This document shows, one piece after another, positions 30,150-39,164 of a stretch of 42,137 bases of DNA; the first letter of the stretch is position 1, and every line of letters starts with the position of its first letter. Both the position numbers and the translations under genes were made by a program. The notes under the pieces were generated by a model, which worked only from the letters and a program-made list of their open reading frames with translations, was not told where the DNA came from and searched no databases. This DNA is from Thermoflexia bacterium (GTDB taxonomy: Bacteria; Chloroflexota; Anaerolineae; B4-G1; DUEL01), in NCBI GenBank assembly GCA_011192125.1, contig DUEL01000002.1:7171-49307 (forward strand), read 5' to 3'.

Positions 30150-32570
30150 ATGACCTACCGAATCGACCGCGTCGCAGTGATCGGTGCCGGGACGATGGGG
30201 GCGGCCATCGCGGCCCATCTGGCCAACGCCGGCATCCCCTCGTACCTGCTGGACATCGTCCCGCGCGAACTGACGCCCGAGGAGGAGGCCAAAGGGCTGA
30301 CGCTGGACGATCCCGAAGTGCGGAACCGGATCGTCCGCCAGGGGTGGGAGCGCTGCCTCAAGGCCCGCCCGCCCAACCTCTTCACCGCCGACCGGGCCGA
30401 GTACGTCACCCTGGGCAACCTGGAAGACAACTTCGACTGGGTGGGTGAGGCGGACTGGATCATCGAGGCGGTCGTCGAGCGGCTGGACATCAAGCAGCAG
30501 GTGATGGCCCGCATCGACGAGGTCCGCAAACCGGGCAGCATCGTCAGCACCAACACCTCCGGCATCCCCATCCACCAGATCGCCGAGGGCCGGTCCGACG
30601 ACTTCCAGGCCCACTTCCTCGGCACCCACTTCTTCAACCCGCCCCGCTACCTCAAACTGCTGGAGGTCATCCCCCACGAACGGACCCTCCCCGAGGTCCT
30701 CACCTTTATGAAAGAGTTCGCCACCCGCACCCTGGGCAAGGGGGTGGTAGTCTGTAAGGATCGGCCCAACTTCATCGCCAACCGGTTCTTCTCCGTCACC
30801 GGGGCCTACATCATCAACTACGCGCTGGAGCACGGCTACACGGTCAAGGAGGTGGACACCCTCACCGGCCCCGTCATCGGCCGGCCCAAGACCGCCACCT
30901 TCCGCCTGCTCGACCTGGTGGGGCTGGACGTGATGGCCCACGTCAACAACAACCTCTACCCGGCCATCCCCCACGACCCCTACCGGGAGCAACTGAAGCA
31001 CCCCAAGACTGTGGCCCTCATCGAGGGAATGATCGAGCGGGGTCTCCTGGGCAACAAGGCCGGGCAGGGGTTCTACAAGCGGGTCACCCAGGATGGGAAG
31101 CGGGAGTTCTGGGAACTGGACCTGGAGACGCTGGAGCACAAGCCGCCCACGAAGGCCCGCTTCGAGTCGGTGGGGAAACACAAGGACGTGGAGGACGTCG
31201 GCGAGCGGATCAAGCGGCTCTGCGCCGAGACGGACCGGGCCGGCGAGTTCATCTGGCGGATCATCTCCTTCGCCCTCAACTACGCCGCCTACATCATCCC
31301 GGAGGTGGCGGACGACATCCTCTCGGTCGATAACGCCGTCAAGTGGGGCTTCAACCACGAACTGGGCCCCTTCGAGATCTGGGACGCGCTGGGGGTGCCG
31401 GAGACGGTGGAGCGGATGGAGGCCGACGGGATGGAGGTGACCCCCTGGGTCAAGGAGATGCTGGCGGCGGGGCACACGTCCTTCTACAAGCGGGAGGACG
31501 GTCGGCTGCTCTACTACGACCCGGCGCGCAAGGACTACGTCGCCGCCGAGGTCGACCCCCGGATCATCCTCCTCAAGGACCTCAAGGCCGACGAGCGACG
31601 GGTGATCGCCGAGAACCCCAGCGCCAGCCTGGTCGACCTGGGCGACGGCGTCCTCTGCCTGGAGTTCCACTCCAAGATGAACAGCCTGGATACGGACATC
31701 TTCGAGATGATGGTCCGCGCCCGGGAGGAGCTGGAGAAGGACTGGGTGGGGCTGGTGATCGGCAACCAGGGGGAGCACTTCTGCGCCGGAGCCAACCTGT
31801 TCCTGGTGGGGATGGCCGCCCAGCAGGGGGAGTGGGAGCAGCTGGAGGCCATCGTCAAGCAGGGGCAGGATGCCATCCTCGCCTTCCGCTACAGCCCCAA
31901 GCCGGTGGTCAGCGCGCCGTTCAACATGGTGCTGGGCGGCGGGGCGGAGGTGATGATGGGAGCCTCCGCCATCTGCGCGGCGGCCGAATCCTACATCGGC
32001 CAGGTCGAGGTGGGCGTGGGGCTGATCCCGGCCGCCGGGGGGTGCAAGGAACTCCTCCGAAGGGTGGTCTCCCCCGTGGTCCGGTACGCCCCCAACGCCG
32101 ATCCCCTCCCCTTCCTCCAGAAGATCTTCGAGATAGTCGCGCTGGCGAAGGTCGCAGGCAGCGCGGAGGAGGCGCGGCAGTGGGGGTTCCTCACGCAGGC
32201 CGACCGGGTGGTGATGAACCGGGACCACCTCCTGCACGAGGCGAAGCGGATGGTGCTGGAGATGGCCGAATCGGGCTACCGACCGCCGATCCGCGAGCGG
32301 GTCTGGGCGATGGGGGCCAACGGCCTGGCCGCGCTGGAGATCATGGTCTGGGGGATGAAAGAAGCGGGCTGGGCCTCCGAACACGACGCCCTGATCGCCG
32401 ACAAACTGGCCTACGTCCTGTGCGGCGGCAAACTGAGCCAGCCGCAGTGGGTGGACGACCGGTACATCCTCGACCTGGAGCGGGAGGCGTTCCTCTCGCT
32501 GCTGGGTGAGCAGAAGACGCTGGAGCGGATCTGGCATATGCTCCAGACCGGGAAGCCGTTGCGGAACTAA
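30150..32570 (+). CDS. fadN: 3-hydroxyacyl-CoA dehydrogenase / enoyl-CoA hydratase fusion
   Basis: The 806-residue beta-oxidation enzyme has an N-terminal NAD domain ([21 protein letters not shown], glycines at 12-17), then the dehydrogenase catalytic part ([20 protein letters not shown] with its histidine, then [19 protein letters not shown]). A second C-terminal dehydrogenase domain is next, and a crotonase-type domain occupies about 495-690 ([43 protein letters not shown]). The order dehydrogenase then hydratase matches FadN/YusL, not FadB. AAAGGAGGACTCGCT precedes the ATG at 30150. The thiolase gene follows 103 bases on, after a repeat copy. It oxidises and hydrates the acyl chain on CoA. 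Confidence 0.95.
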   Translation: MTYRIDRVAVIGAGTMGAAIAAHLANAGIPSYLLDIVPRELTPEEEAKGLTLDDPEVRNRIVRQGWERCLKARPPNLFTADRAEYVTLGNLEDNFDWVGEADWIIEAVVERLDIKQQVMARIDEVRKPGSIVSTNTSGIPIHQIAEGRSDDFQAHFLGTHFFNPPRYLKLLEVIPHERTLPEVLTFMKEFATRTLGKGVVVCKDRPNFIANRFFSVTGAYIINYALEHGYTVKEVDTLTGPVIGRPKTATFRLLDLVGLDVMAHVNNNLYPAIPHDPYREQLKHPKTVALIEGMIERGLLGNKAGQGFYKRVTQDGKREFWELDLETLEHKPPTKARFESVGKHKDVEDVGERIKRLCAETDRAGEFIWRIISFALNYAAYIIPEVADDILSVDNAVKWGFNHELGPFEIWDALGVPETVERMEADGMEVTPWVKEMLAAGHTSFYKREDGRLLYYDPARKDYVAAEVDPRIILLKDLKADERRVIAENPSASLVDLGDGVLCLEFHSKMNSLDTDIFEMMVRAREELEKDWVGLVIGNQGEHFCAGANLFLVGMAAQQGEWEQLEAIVKQGQDAILAFRYSPKPVVSAPFNMVLGGGAEVMMGASAICAAAESYIGQVEVGVGLIPAAGGCKELLRRVVSPVVRYAPNADPLPFLQKIFEIVALAKVAGSAEEARQWGFLTQADRVVMNRDHLLHEAKRMVLEMAESGYRPPIRERVWAMGANGLAALEIMVWGMKEAGWASEHDALIADKLAYVLCGGKLSQPQWVDDRYILDLEREAFLSLLGEQKTLERIWHMLQTGKPLRN

Positions 32571-32583
32571 GAGAGCGAAAACG

Positions 32584-32654
32584 AACCGCAGAGACGCGGA
32601 GGACGCAGAGGGGAACCAAAACTTATCCCTGTGCTCTCTGCACCTCAGCGATGG
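32584..32654. repeat. Dispersed palindromic repeat, copy 3
   Basis: The left arm AACCGCAGAGACGCGGAGG (from 32584) and the right arm around CTGTGCTCTCTGCACCTC (32629-32646) are approximately complementary. It fills the gap between the hydroxyacyl-CoA dehydrogenase and the thiolase genes. Confidence 0.8.
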
Positions 32655-32673
32655 TAACAAGGGAGGAATGGCA

Positions 32674-33849
32674 ATGAAAGAAGCAGTGATCGTTTCCGCC
32701 GTCCGTACCGCCGTGGGAAGGGCGAAGAAGGGAACCCTGGCCCACGTCCGGCCCGACGAGATGGCCGCGGCGGTGATCAAGGAGGTGCTCCGGCGGGCGG
32801 AGCCGGTGGAGCCGGAGATGGTGGAGGACGTGATCATGGGCTGCGCCTTCCCCGAAGGGGAGCAGGGGTTGAACGTGGCCCGGGTGGCGCTGCTGCGCGC
32901 CGGGCTCCCTAACAGCGTGCCCGGGCAGACCATCAACCGGTTCTGCTCGTCGGGGTTGCAGGCCATCGCCTTCGCCGCCGAGCGGATCATCGCCGGGTTC
33001 GGCACCTGCATCATCGCCGGGGGGGTCGAATCGATGAGCATGGTGCCGATGACCGGCAACAAGTTCGCCCCCAACCCGTACCTGGCCGAGAACTACCCCG
33101 AGGTCTACGTCAGTATGGGGCAGACCGCGGAGAACGTGGCCCGCAGGTACGGGATCACGCGGGAGGAGCAGGACCGGTTCGGCTACCGGAGCCACATGCG
33201 GGCCATCGCTGCCCAGGACGCGGGAAAGTTCGAAAATGAGATCGTGCCGCTGGAGGTGGAGAAGGTCGTTCTGGAGGACGGCAGGCAGGTCACCCGCAAG
33301 GTGATCTTCGACACCGACGAAGGGCCGCGGCGGGACACCTCCCTGGAGGCGATGGCGCGGCTGAAGCCGGCCTTCGTCAAGAACGGCACTGTCACCGCGG
33401 GCAACTCCTCCCAGATGTCGGACGGAGCGGCGGCGGTGCTGGTGATGGAGCGGGAGAAAGCGGAGAGCCTGGGCCTCAAGCCGCTGGCCCGGTTCGTCAG
33501 TTTCGCCGTCGGTGGGGTGCCGCCGGAGATCATGGGGATCGGTCCGGTGGTGGCCGTGCCCAAAGCACTGGAGTTGGCCGGCCTCTCCCTGAAGGACATC
33601 GGCCTGATCGAATTGAACGAGGCCTTCGCCGCCCAATCCATCGCCGTCATCCGGGAACTGGGCCTCGACGAGGAGATCACCAATGTCAACGGCGGGGCCA
33701 TCGCCCTGGGTCACCCCCTCGGCTGCACGGGTGCGAAACTCACCGTCCAGATCCTCAACGAGATGCGCCGCCGCGACGTCCAGTTCGGCCTGGTGACAAT
33801 GTGCATCGGCGGCGGGATGGGCGCGGCCGGGATCTTCGAACTGGTGTGA
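32674..33849 (+). CDS. fadA: Acetyl-CoA C-acyltransferase (3-ketoacyl-CoA thiolase)
   Basis: The 391-residue thiolase has the acyl-accepting cysteine C91 in [12 protein letters not shown], then the histidine H347 in [16 protein letters not shown] and the second cysteine C377 in [15 protein letters not shown]. It begins [21 protein letters not shown], as in FadA-type enzymes. The reaction cleaves 3-ketoacyl-CoA with CoA to acetyl-CoA and a shorter acyl-CoA, the last beta-oxidation step. The ATG at 32674 was chosen because GGGAGGA is 6 bases away; an ATG two codons earlier directly abuts this site. No acyl-CoA dehydrogenase gene accompanies the pair. Confidence 0.96.
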   Translation: MKEAVIVSAVRTAVGRAKKGTLAHVRPDEMAAAVIKEVLRRAEPVEPEMVEDVIMGCAFPEGEQGLNVARVALLRAGLPNSVPGQTINRFCSSGLQAIAFAAERIIAGFGTCIIAGGVESMSMVPMTGNKFAPNPYLAENYPEVYVSMGQTAENVARRYGITREEQDRFGYRSHMRAIAAQDAGKFENEIVPLEVEKVVLEDGRQVTRKVIFDTDEGPRRDTSLEAMARLKPAFVKNGTVTAGNSSQMSDGAAAVLVMEREKAESLGLKPLARFVSFAVGGVPPEIMGIGPVVAVPKALELAGLSLKDIGLIELNEAFAAQSIAVIRELGLDEEITNVNGGAIALGHPLGCTGAKLTVQILNEMRRRDVQFGLVTMCIGGGMGAAGIFELV

Positions 33850-33855
33850 ACCCGA

Positions 33856-33898
33856 GGCTCTCCCTCCCCACCTCCTCATCCGTTGGGGGGGGAGAGCC
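33856..33898 (+). terminator. Long hairpin after the thiolase gene
   Basis: GGCTCTCCCTCCCC (33856-33869) pairs with GGGGGGGGAGAGCC (33885-33898), 13 of 14 bases, starting 7 bases after the stop. No clear T-run follows, so it is probably a terminator of the intrinsic-like GC type. The rest of the gap to 34201 holds repeat copy 4 and a promoter; no gene is seen. Confidence 0.55.
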
Positions 33899-33979
33899 GT
33901 CCATGCATCCATCACAGGGCACAGCCTCCCCGAGGCCACGGCCTGATCTCTCCGAGGCGCAGGGCTCTTCCAGAGAGGT

Positions 33980-34061
33980 TTCACCACAAAGGCACAGCGG
34001 ACACAGGGAGTCTTCCAAGTTTGCCGATACTTCTCCGTGCTCTCTGTGCCTCCGTGATCTC
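33980..34061. repeat. Dispersed palindromic repeat, copy 4
   Basis: Left arm TTCACCACAAAGGCACAGCG (from 33980); right arm CTCTCTGTGCCTCCGTGA (34041-34058) roughly complementary. This is the A-rich variant of the family (ACAGAG in place of GCAGAG). It lies alone between genes. Confidence 0.75.
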
Positions 34062-34101
34062 CGTTACGAGTCTGAAATACACCTCCCAGAGCGGGTGGAA
34101 T

Positions 34102-34129
34102 TTGCAAAAGGTGTTCTTTTGATTATAAT
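34102..34129 (+). promoter_or_regulatory. Promoter of the secreted repeat protein gene
   Basis: TTGCAA (34102-34107), a 16-base spacer and TATAAT (34124-34129). The local sequence is unusually AT-rich for this window. The ATG at 34202 lies about 66 bases downstream of the expected start point. Confidence 0.7.
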
Positions 34130-34201
34130 GTAAATAGGCAAGCCACGTTGGAGCGGCGGCAAGTAGGTTGGGTTGGGGAAGCGGTTCTTGGGAGAGTGAG
34201 G

Positions 34202-35215
34202 ATGAAACGGCATACTATTTTCTGCCTAGTAGGAGCCCTGCTGATCACAGGTGGTCTCCTACTGTCGCTGGGCTCCCACACGCATGCAGCCCCACCTCTC
34301 CCACCCCCCTTCGCAGGGAGTGATGTCCCCATCAGGTACTTCGGCCACACCGGGCACTACGTGGTGGGGCCCTTCCTTGAATTCTTCAACCGGTACGGCG
34401 GCCTGCGGATCTTCGGGTACCCCCAGACGGAACTCTTCTACGACGCCCGCATTGGCCTCTGGGTCCAGTTCTTCGACAATGCCCGAATGGAATGGCACCC
34501 GGAGAACCCAGACCCATACAAGGTCCAACTGGGCCTTCTAGGAGACATTCTGGGCTACCGCCGACCGCCGATTCCCGCCAACCGCCGCCCCCCCGACACC
34601 CCCTTCCGGCGGTACTTTCCGGAGACGGGGCATGTGGTCTCCTTCGCCTTCCTCGATTTCTACAACCGCAACGGAGGGCTGGACATCTTCGGATACCCCA
34701 TCTCCGAGCCGATGATCGAAGACGGGTACATCGTCCAGTACTTCCAGCGGATGCGGATGGAGTGGCATCCAGAACAACCCCGAAACAACCGGGTCGTGTT
34801 AAGCCCTCTGGGGCGGGAGTACATCTATCGATTCGGCGTCCCAGCGGAATGCCTCAGGCGAAGACCACCGCGGGAGAACATCTCCACAGACTTTCCCATC
34901 AGTGGGGAAGAGGCCACCCTCCGGGCCTGGGTGACGCTCCAGGACATGGTTATCAGCATCGGTGAGACGCAGACCCTCTCCGTGTACGTGACCGACAGGG
35001 AGCGCAAACCGGTTGCTGAAGCACAGGTGACCGTCACCGTCCACTACCCGTCGGGTCAGCAGGTCTTCTCCCTGCCGCCGACGGATCAGCGGGGCATTAC
35101 GCAGGTCTCCTTCCTGGTGCCCCCCGCCCGCCTGGGGGAGCGCGTCGTCGTGGAGGTGACCGTGGAGTACTGGGGCGTCAAGACGACAACGGAGACGTTC
35201 TTCCTCCTTTGGTGA
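34202..35215 (+). CDS. Secreted protein with two GGLRIFGYP repeats and an Ig-like domain
   Basis: The 337-residue protein has a signal peptide (MKRHTIFCLVGALLITGGLLL to HTHAA). Two tandem repeats of about 75 residues follow, each of the form YF-x-TGH-x-V-x-FL-x-F-NR-GGL-IFGYP-x-E, then QFFDNARMEWHPE or QYFQRMRMEWHPE (about 43-115 and 135-205). The repeats recall LGFP-type cell-surface repeats that bind the wall or glycans. The C-terminal 100 residues (EEATLRAWVTLQDMVISIGETQTLSVYVTDRERKPVAEAQVTVTVHYPSG) are an Ig-like fold. The start at 34202 is set by the signal peptide; GAGTGAGG lies upstream. No enzymatic residues are seen. It ends 6 bases from a gene on the other strand. Confidence 0.82.
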   Translation: MKRHTIFCLVGALLITGGLLLSLGSHTHAAPPLPPPFAGSDVPIRYFGHTGHYVVGPFLEFFNRYGGLRIFGYPQTELFYDARIGLWVQFFDNARMEWHPENPDPYKVQLGLLGDILGYRRPPIPANRRPPDTPFRRYFPETGHVVSFAFLDFYNRNGGLDIFGYPISEPMIEDGYIVQYFQRMRMEWHPEQPRNNRVVLSPLGREYIYRFGVPAECLRRRPPRENISTDFPISGEEATLRAWVTLQDMVISIGETQTLSVYVTDRERKPVAEAQVTVTVHYPSGQQVFSLPPTDQRGITQVSFLVPPARLGERVVVEVTVEYWGVKTTTETFFLLW

Positions 35216-35221
35216 CCCGCC

Positions 35222-36013
35222 CTACCCTCCGGGCTCGATCTCCAGCCGGTCAACCTCCATCCACTGCCGGTCAGGAACCTCCATCAGTCCCCACCCCAGC
35301 CGCCCCCAGGGGGTGACCACCATATACTGGTTGTCCAGCCACATCACGAAGCCCAGCGGTCCTCGCGGCGAGGGGGCTCCGTCCAGCACGGCCTCCCCGT
35401 CCACCTCGAAGCGGGTCTCCCCGCCCTCCCACACCAGCCGATAGGTATGCCACGCCGTCATATCTACCGACAGGAGAGCCTCCCGGATGTGCAGGGCTCG
35501 CTGGATAGGCGACCAAACCGCCCTGCGGAAGAACCGCACGTTCATCAGCAACACCACCAACGGCGCGGTGAGAGCCAGCGGCAGGGCGACGGGGCGCAGC
35601 GCGTCGATGACCGCCGCCTTCCACCCCCACCCCGGCACCTCCAGATCCAGCCGCATGTTCGATGGCGGGGAGGCATAGAAGAACCAGACGGCGCGGGGCA
35701 GGGTAGGCACGCGCGCGCCGGTCATCATAAAGGGGTCGTTCCAGAAGCCGAAGCCCGCCGTACCGCGCAGCACTCCCGAGGGATGGGAGAAGCGGGCCCG
35801 CACCGTCATCCGGAGGGGTGGACGCCAGGGGAACCGCCGTCTGGGTATCCCCTGGTAGTCGTCGATCTGGGCGTCGGCGTAGCGGCGAGGGGTAGCCCCG
35901 GCGACGACGAACCGAAAGGAGAGCCCCGTGGGTTCCAGCCTCCCCCCGTCGACCTCGTACCGCCGCCAGCGCGGATCCAACCCGGTGCGGAAATCCTCTC
36001 GAACCGATTCCAT
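35222..36013 (-). CDS. Laminin-G/concanavalin-like domain protein with internal membrane segment
   Basis: The 263-residue protein begins MESVREDFRTGLDPRWRRYEVDGGRLEPTGLSFRFVV, as in concanavalin A-like jelly-roll domains. Strands follow such as RMTVRARFSHPSGVLRGTAGFGFWNDPF and WHTYRLVWEGGETRFEVDGEAVLDGAPSPRGPLGFVMWLDNQYMVV. In the middle (about 136-156) a hydrophobic stretch, LRPVALPLALTAPLVVLLMNV, interrupts the fold and may be a membrane hairpin or a buried insert. No signal peptide is visible, so its location is unclear. It could bind a glycan. It has its own upstream gap with repeat copy 5. Confidence 0.65.
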   Translation of the reverse strand: MESVREDFRTGLDPRWRRYEVDGGRLEPTGLSFRFVVAGATPRRYADAQIDDYQGIPRRRFPWRPPLRMTVRARFSHPSGVLRGTAGFGFWNDPFMMTGARVPTLPRAVWFFYASPPSNMRLDLEVPGWGWKAAVIDALRPVALPLALTAPLVVLLMNVRFFRRAVWSPIQRALHIREALLSVDMTAWHTYRLVWEGGETRFEVDGEAVLDGAPSPRGPLGFVMWLDNQYMVVTPWGRLGWGLMEVPDRQWMEVDRLEIEPGG

Positions 36014-36024
36014 CGATCGTTAGG

Positions 36025-36077
36025 AAACCACAGAGACACAGAGTATTTGGGGACACAACTCTGCGCCCTTGTGGTTG
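36025..36077. repeat. Dispersed palindromic repeat, copy 5 (short)
   Basis: AAACCACAGAGACACAGAG (36025-36043) and the partly complementary CTCTGCGCCCTTGTGGTT (36060-36077). This is the closest copy here to the widespread ACCACAGAGACACAGAG form. It lies 12 bases upstream of the laminin-G-like gene's start and 7 bases past the VTT gene's end. Confidence 0.8.
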
Positions 36078-36083
36078 AAAAGC

Positions 36084-36653
36084 CTAACGGAACACCGCCT
36101 CCACCCCGTAGTATCCGGCCAGCGCGAAGGCGACGTTCTTCACCACCTTCCCGGCCGCACACCAGAGGAGGAATTTCCAGACGGGGAACCGGAGCGCGCC
36201 AGCCGCCATCCCTCCTACGTCGAAGAGCGGGTTGGGGACGATCGCCAAGCCGAAGATGACCCAGCCGCCATACCGCTCCATCCACCCGTACAGTCGGTCG
36301 TAGGTCGGACCCCGATCCACCAGCCGCTGACCGCTGTAGCCGACCAGGTAGCCGGAGAGTTCCCCCAGCGCCTGTCCCAGACCGCCGACCACGCCGACCA
36401 GCCAGGGGTTGAAGACCCCTCCCATCAGGGAACTGACGGCCAGGCCAGGGATGGGGAGGATGAGGGTCGCGTTGCTCACCAATCCTACAAGGAAGACAGC
36501 TGCGTAACCGTACTCCTCCAGATCCTGTATGCGCTCGCGGAACCAGACGGCAGCGATCAGCACGCCGATGACCACGATCGCCGTCAACGCCTGGACGAAG
36601 CGGAGGTGCCGGCGGGAGGGCGGAGGCGGCACGGAGGGTCGGCGCATGCTCAT
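36084..36653 (-). CDS. VTT-domain (DedA/TVP38-like) membrane protein
   Basis: The 189-residue protein has a first membrane helix at about 17-38, then the VTT domain: GYAAVFLVGLVSNATLILPIPGLAVSSLMGGVFNPWLVGVVGGLGQALGELSGYLVGY with the re-entrant GxxxGE region, and later FGLAIVPNPLFDVGGMAAGALRFPVWKFLLWCAAGKVVKN. Proteins of this group help move or balance lipids and undecaprenyl phosphate across membranes. The ATG at 36653 overlaps the stop of the sugar-nucleotide dehydrogenase as ATGA, so the two are made together. That fits a link to surface polysaccharide synthesis (inference). Confidence 0.9.
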   Translation of the reverse strand: MSMRRPSVPPPPSRRHLRFVQALTAIVVIGVLIAAVWFRERIQDLEEYGYAAVFLVGLVSNATLILPIPGLAVSSLMGGVFNPWLVGVVGGLGQALGELSGYLVGYSGQRLVDRGPTYDRLYGWMERYGGWVIFGLAIVPNPLFDVGGMAAGALRFPVWKFLLWCAAGKVVKNVAFALAGYYGVEAVFR

Positions 36654-38005
36654 CCGCTCTGAAGGTACGGCGCGCCAAGCCGAACGACGCGGGCGCGCCC
36701 GGAGGCCGTTCTCCGGGTCGCATTGCAGCAATCCACCACCACCCGCGCCTGCTGGACCACCCGGTCGTAATCCAGGCTCCGGTGACCGGTCACGATCGCC
36801 ACACAGTCCGCCGCCGCCAACTCCTCATCGGTCAGAGGGACCGACTCGAGGACCGCGTTGGTCCGATAGAAGACATCGCCTCCGACGCGGAAACGGGGAA
36901 TGTAGGGATCGTGGTAATGGACCTCCGCACCGCGGGAGAGGAGGAGTTCGATGACCCGCTCGGCGGGGGAGTTGCGCGAGTCGTCCACATCCGGCTTAAA
37001 GGCCACGCCCAGGACCAACACCTGCGATCCCCTCAGAGGCCTGCCCTCCTGAGAAAGTGCCTCGGCGATCAGGTCCACCGCGTGGTAGGGCATCACCTGG
37101 TTCACCTCGGCAGCCAGTTCGATGAACTTGGTGTAGAAGTCGTACTCCCGCGCCTTCCAAGAGAGGTAGTAGGGGTCGACCGGAATGCAGTGCCCGCCCA
37201 CGCCCGGCCCTGGGTAAAAGGGCATAAAGCCGAAGGGCTTGGTCTTGGCCGCCTCGATCACCTCCCAGAAGTCGATCCCCATCCGCTCCGCCAGGAGGGC
37301 CAGTTCGTTGACCAGGGCGATGTTCACCGCGCGGAAGGTGTTCTCCAGGAGTTTGGTCATCTCCGCGGCGCGCGGGGAGGAGACCACATGGACCGGTGCG
37401 CCCATCTGCCGAAGGAGGCCCGCCGCCAGCCGGGTGCACTCCGGGGTGATTCCCCCGACGACCTTGGGCAGGTTATGCGCCGTCCACTGTCGATTGCCCG
37501 GGTCGATCCGTTCCGGAGAGAAGGCCAGGTAGAAATCCACACCCGCCCGCAGCCCGCTCTGCTCCAAGATGGGCTGCACGATCTCTTCGGTCGTGCCAGG
37601 GTAGGTGGTGGATTGGAGGACGACCAATTGGCCGGGTTGGAGGCGAGGACGGATCCCCTCGGCCGCGGCGCGGATAAAGGAAAGGTCCGGAGCCCGCTGA
37701 GCGTCGTAAGGCGTGGGCACGCAAATGAAAATGGCGTCCACCTCCCGCAGGACCTCGTAGTCGGTGGTGGCCCGGAGGCGACCTGCCTCCACGTGAGGAC
37801 GCAACTCCTCGTCGGTCACATCGCCGATGTAACTGCGCCCCTCGTTGACCGAGGCGACCTTCCGCTCGTCCACGTCCACGCCGACGACGGGGAACCCAGC
37901 CTGGGCAAACCCCACCGCCAGCGGGAGCCCCACGTACCCGATCCCGATGACGGCAACACGCGCCGTCCGCTCCTCGATGCGCCGTTCCCACTCCTCAGAT
38001 GCCAT
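36650..38005 (-). CDS. UDP-sugar 6-dehydrogenase (UDP-GlcNAc/ManNAc dehydrogenase type)
   Basis: The 451-residue enzyme oxidises the 6-hydroxyl of a UDP-sugar to a uronic acid with two NAD. The NAD site is VAVIGIGYVGLPLAVGFA (glycines at 21, 23 and 26), then FICVPTPYD and STTYPGTTEE. K218 and N222 lie in AAEMTKLLENTFRAVNIA, and the catalytic cysteine C273 is in GVGGHCIPVDPYYLSWKA. The GHCIPVDPYYLSWK form resembles UDP-N-acetylglucosamine or mannosamine 6-dehydrogenases (WbpA, WecC) more than UDP-glucose dehydrogenase. GGAGGGAGG precedes the ATG at 38005. It supplies acidic sugars for surface polysaccharide; the coupled VTT gene follows. Confidence 0.93.
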   Translation of the reverse strand: MASEEWERRIEERTARVAVIGIGYVGLPLAVGFAQAGFPVVGVDVDERKVASVNEGRSYIGDVTDEELRPHVEAGRLRATTDYEVLREVDAIFICVPTPYDAQRAPDLSFIRAAAEGIRPRLQPGQLVVLQSTTYPGTTEEIVQPILEQSGLRAGVDFYLAFSPERIDPGNRQWTAHNLPKVVGGITPECTRLAAGLLRQMGAPVHVVSSPRAAEMTKLLENTFRAVNIALVNELALLAERMGIDFWEVIEAAKTKPFGFMPFYPGPGVGGHCIPVDPYYLSWKAREYDFYTKFIELAAEVNQVMPYHAVDLIAEALSQEGRPLRGSQVLVLGVAFKPDVDDSRNSPAERVIELLLSRGAEVHYHDPYIPRFRVGGDVFYRTNAVLESVPLTDEELAAADCVAIVTGHRSLDYDRVVQQARVVVDCCNATRRTASGRARVVRLGAPYLQSG

Positions 38006-38026
38006 CCTCCCTCCTTTACTTGCTTC

Positions 38027-38055
38027 CACCGCCAGGACGCGGAGGACGCAGAGGT
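38027..38055. repeat. Dispersed palindromic repeat, copy 6 (one arm only)
   Basis: CACCGCCAGGACGCGGAGG followed by ACGCAGAGG is a left arm with no matching right arm before the dipeptidase stop at 38065. It lies just upstream of the sugar-nucleotide dehydrogenase start. Confidence 0.65.
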
Positions 38056-38064
38056 TCTACCCGA

Positions 38065-39126
38065 TCACCCCAACACCCCCCGCAGCACCCGCAGCCAGTT
38101 CTCCCCCATCACAGCGGCAACGTCCTCCTCGCGAAAACCCATCTCCAACAGGACCGCTCCGATCTTTCGCAGATCGGCCACCGTCTCGATCCCCGCCGGA
38201 GTCGACTCTGCGCCGAAACCGCCGTCGAAATCGGATCCCAGGCCCACGTGGGCGGCGTCCCCCACCACCTGACAGACGTGGTCGATGGCAGCCGCTACGT
38301 CCTGCAGCGTCACCGCCTCTTTCCCATCGCCCCGGGTCCAATCCGGCTTGAGGAAGGCGTTGAAAGGAACGATACCGACCACACCGTCCCGCTCGGCGAT
38401 GGCGCGGATCATCCGGTCGGACAACTGGCGTGGGCCAGGGACAAGGGCGCGCGGGTTGGCGTGGGTGGCGACGACCGGACCCTCATACCGATCCACCGCC
38501 TCCCAGAAGGCCTGCTCCGCCAGGTGGCTGAGGTCGAGCGTCATTCCAACCTCGACCATTGCCTTTAGGAGCTCTCGTCCTTCGTCGGTGAGGGGACCTG
38601 GATCGCGGTTACCGCCAGCGTAGCGCGATCCCGCTGCCCAGGAGAGGCCGACGATCCGTACACCCCGCTGGTGCCACCACTCCACCTCCGCTGGCTCACG
38701 GATGGGGTCCGCACCCTCCATCGCGATCACGAGCCCCACCTGAGGGGTCCCCTCCTCCCACGAGGCCAGCACCGCCTCCAACCCCTCCCGATCCAGCACC
38801 AGCGACACCCGCGCTTCCTCATCGGCCAGGCGGTGGTAGAAATCCACCTGCTCACTGGCCCGTTGGTGCGCCTCTTCGGCATCGGCGTAGGTCTGTCGAT
38901 CCCACGAGCCCAGAGCGCGCCGGGCAGGCGAGAGAAAGACGGAGCCGATGACGATGGCAATCTCACCCTCCAGCCACTCGGGGAGACCGACCATACACCG
39001 GCCGTTCCGCTTCAGGTTCGGCCCTTCCCCCTCCGCCCGCCGCGTCTCCCACGCGCTCCTCCGCACGTCCCTGCCCAAAGCGAGCGCGTTCCAGGCGATG
39101 TCTTCGTGCCCGTCTACGATCCTCAT
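38065..39126 (-). CDS. Membrane-dipeptidase-like M19 peptidase
   Basis: The 353-residue protein starts MRIVDGHEDIAWNAL, the metal motif of renal dipeptidases (H7, D9; usually DGHND). It continues with GLVIAMEGADPI (metal-bridging Glu), VRIVGLSWAAGSRYAGGN, TLDLSHLAEQAFWEAVD, VVATHANPRAL and HVGLGSDFDGGFG, all M19 positions in order. It hydrolyses dipeptides, possibly with D-residues at the C-terminal side, and acts in peptide recycling. No signal peptide is present, so it is cytoplasmic. The predicted mRNA start is only a few bases before the ATG. The nucleotide-sugar dehydrogenase gene lies 59 bases downstream. Confidence 0.92.
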   Translation of the reverse strand: MRIVDGHEDIAWNALALGRDVRRSAWETRRAEGEGPNLKRNGRCMVGLPEWLEGEIAIVIGSVFLSPARRALGSWDRQTYADAEEAHQRASEQVDFYHRLADEEARVSLVLDREGLEAVLASWEEGTPQVGLVIAMEGADPIREPAEVEWWHQRGVRIVGLSWAAGSRYAGGNRDPGPLTDEGRELLKAMVEVGMTLDLSHLAEQAFWEAVDRYEGPVVATHANPRALVPGPRQLSDRMIRAIAERDGVVGIVPFNAFLKPDWTRGDGKEAVTLQDVAAAIDHVCQVVGDAAHVGLGSDFDGGFGAESTPAGIETVADLRKIGAVLLEMGFREEDVAAVMGENWLRVLRGVLG

Positions 39127-39135
39127 AGCGCAAAG

Positions 39136-39164
39136 AGTTTATCACCAAGTTGAAGGTTTGACAA
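39136..39164 (-). promoter_or_regulatory. Promoter of the dipeptidase gene, overlapping the divergent FHA promoter
   Basis: On the minus strand TTGTCA (39164-39159), a 17-base spacer and TAAACT (39141-39136). The -35 box is the complement of the FHA gene's TTGACA shifted by one base, so only one of the two can be used at a time. The start point falls about 3 bases before the ATG. Confidence 0.5.

Noticed and set aside
29514..33074. A 1186-codon open frame on the minus strand opposite the beta-helix and FadN genes
   Set aside because: It is antisense to two well-supported genes, is rich in His/Gln/Arg with no recognisable domain, and reflects the GC bias of third codon positions.
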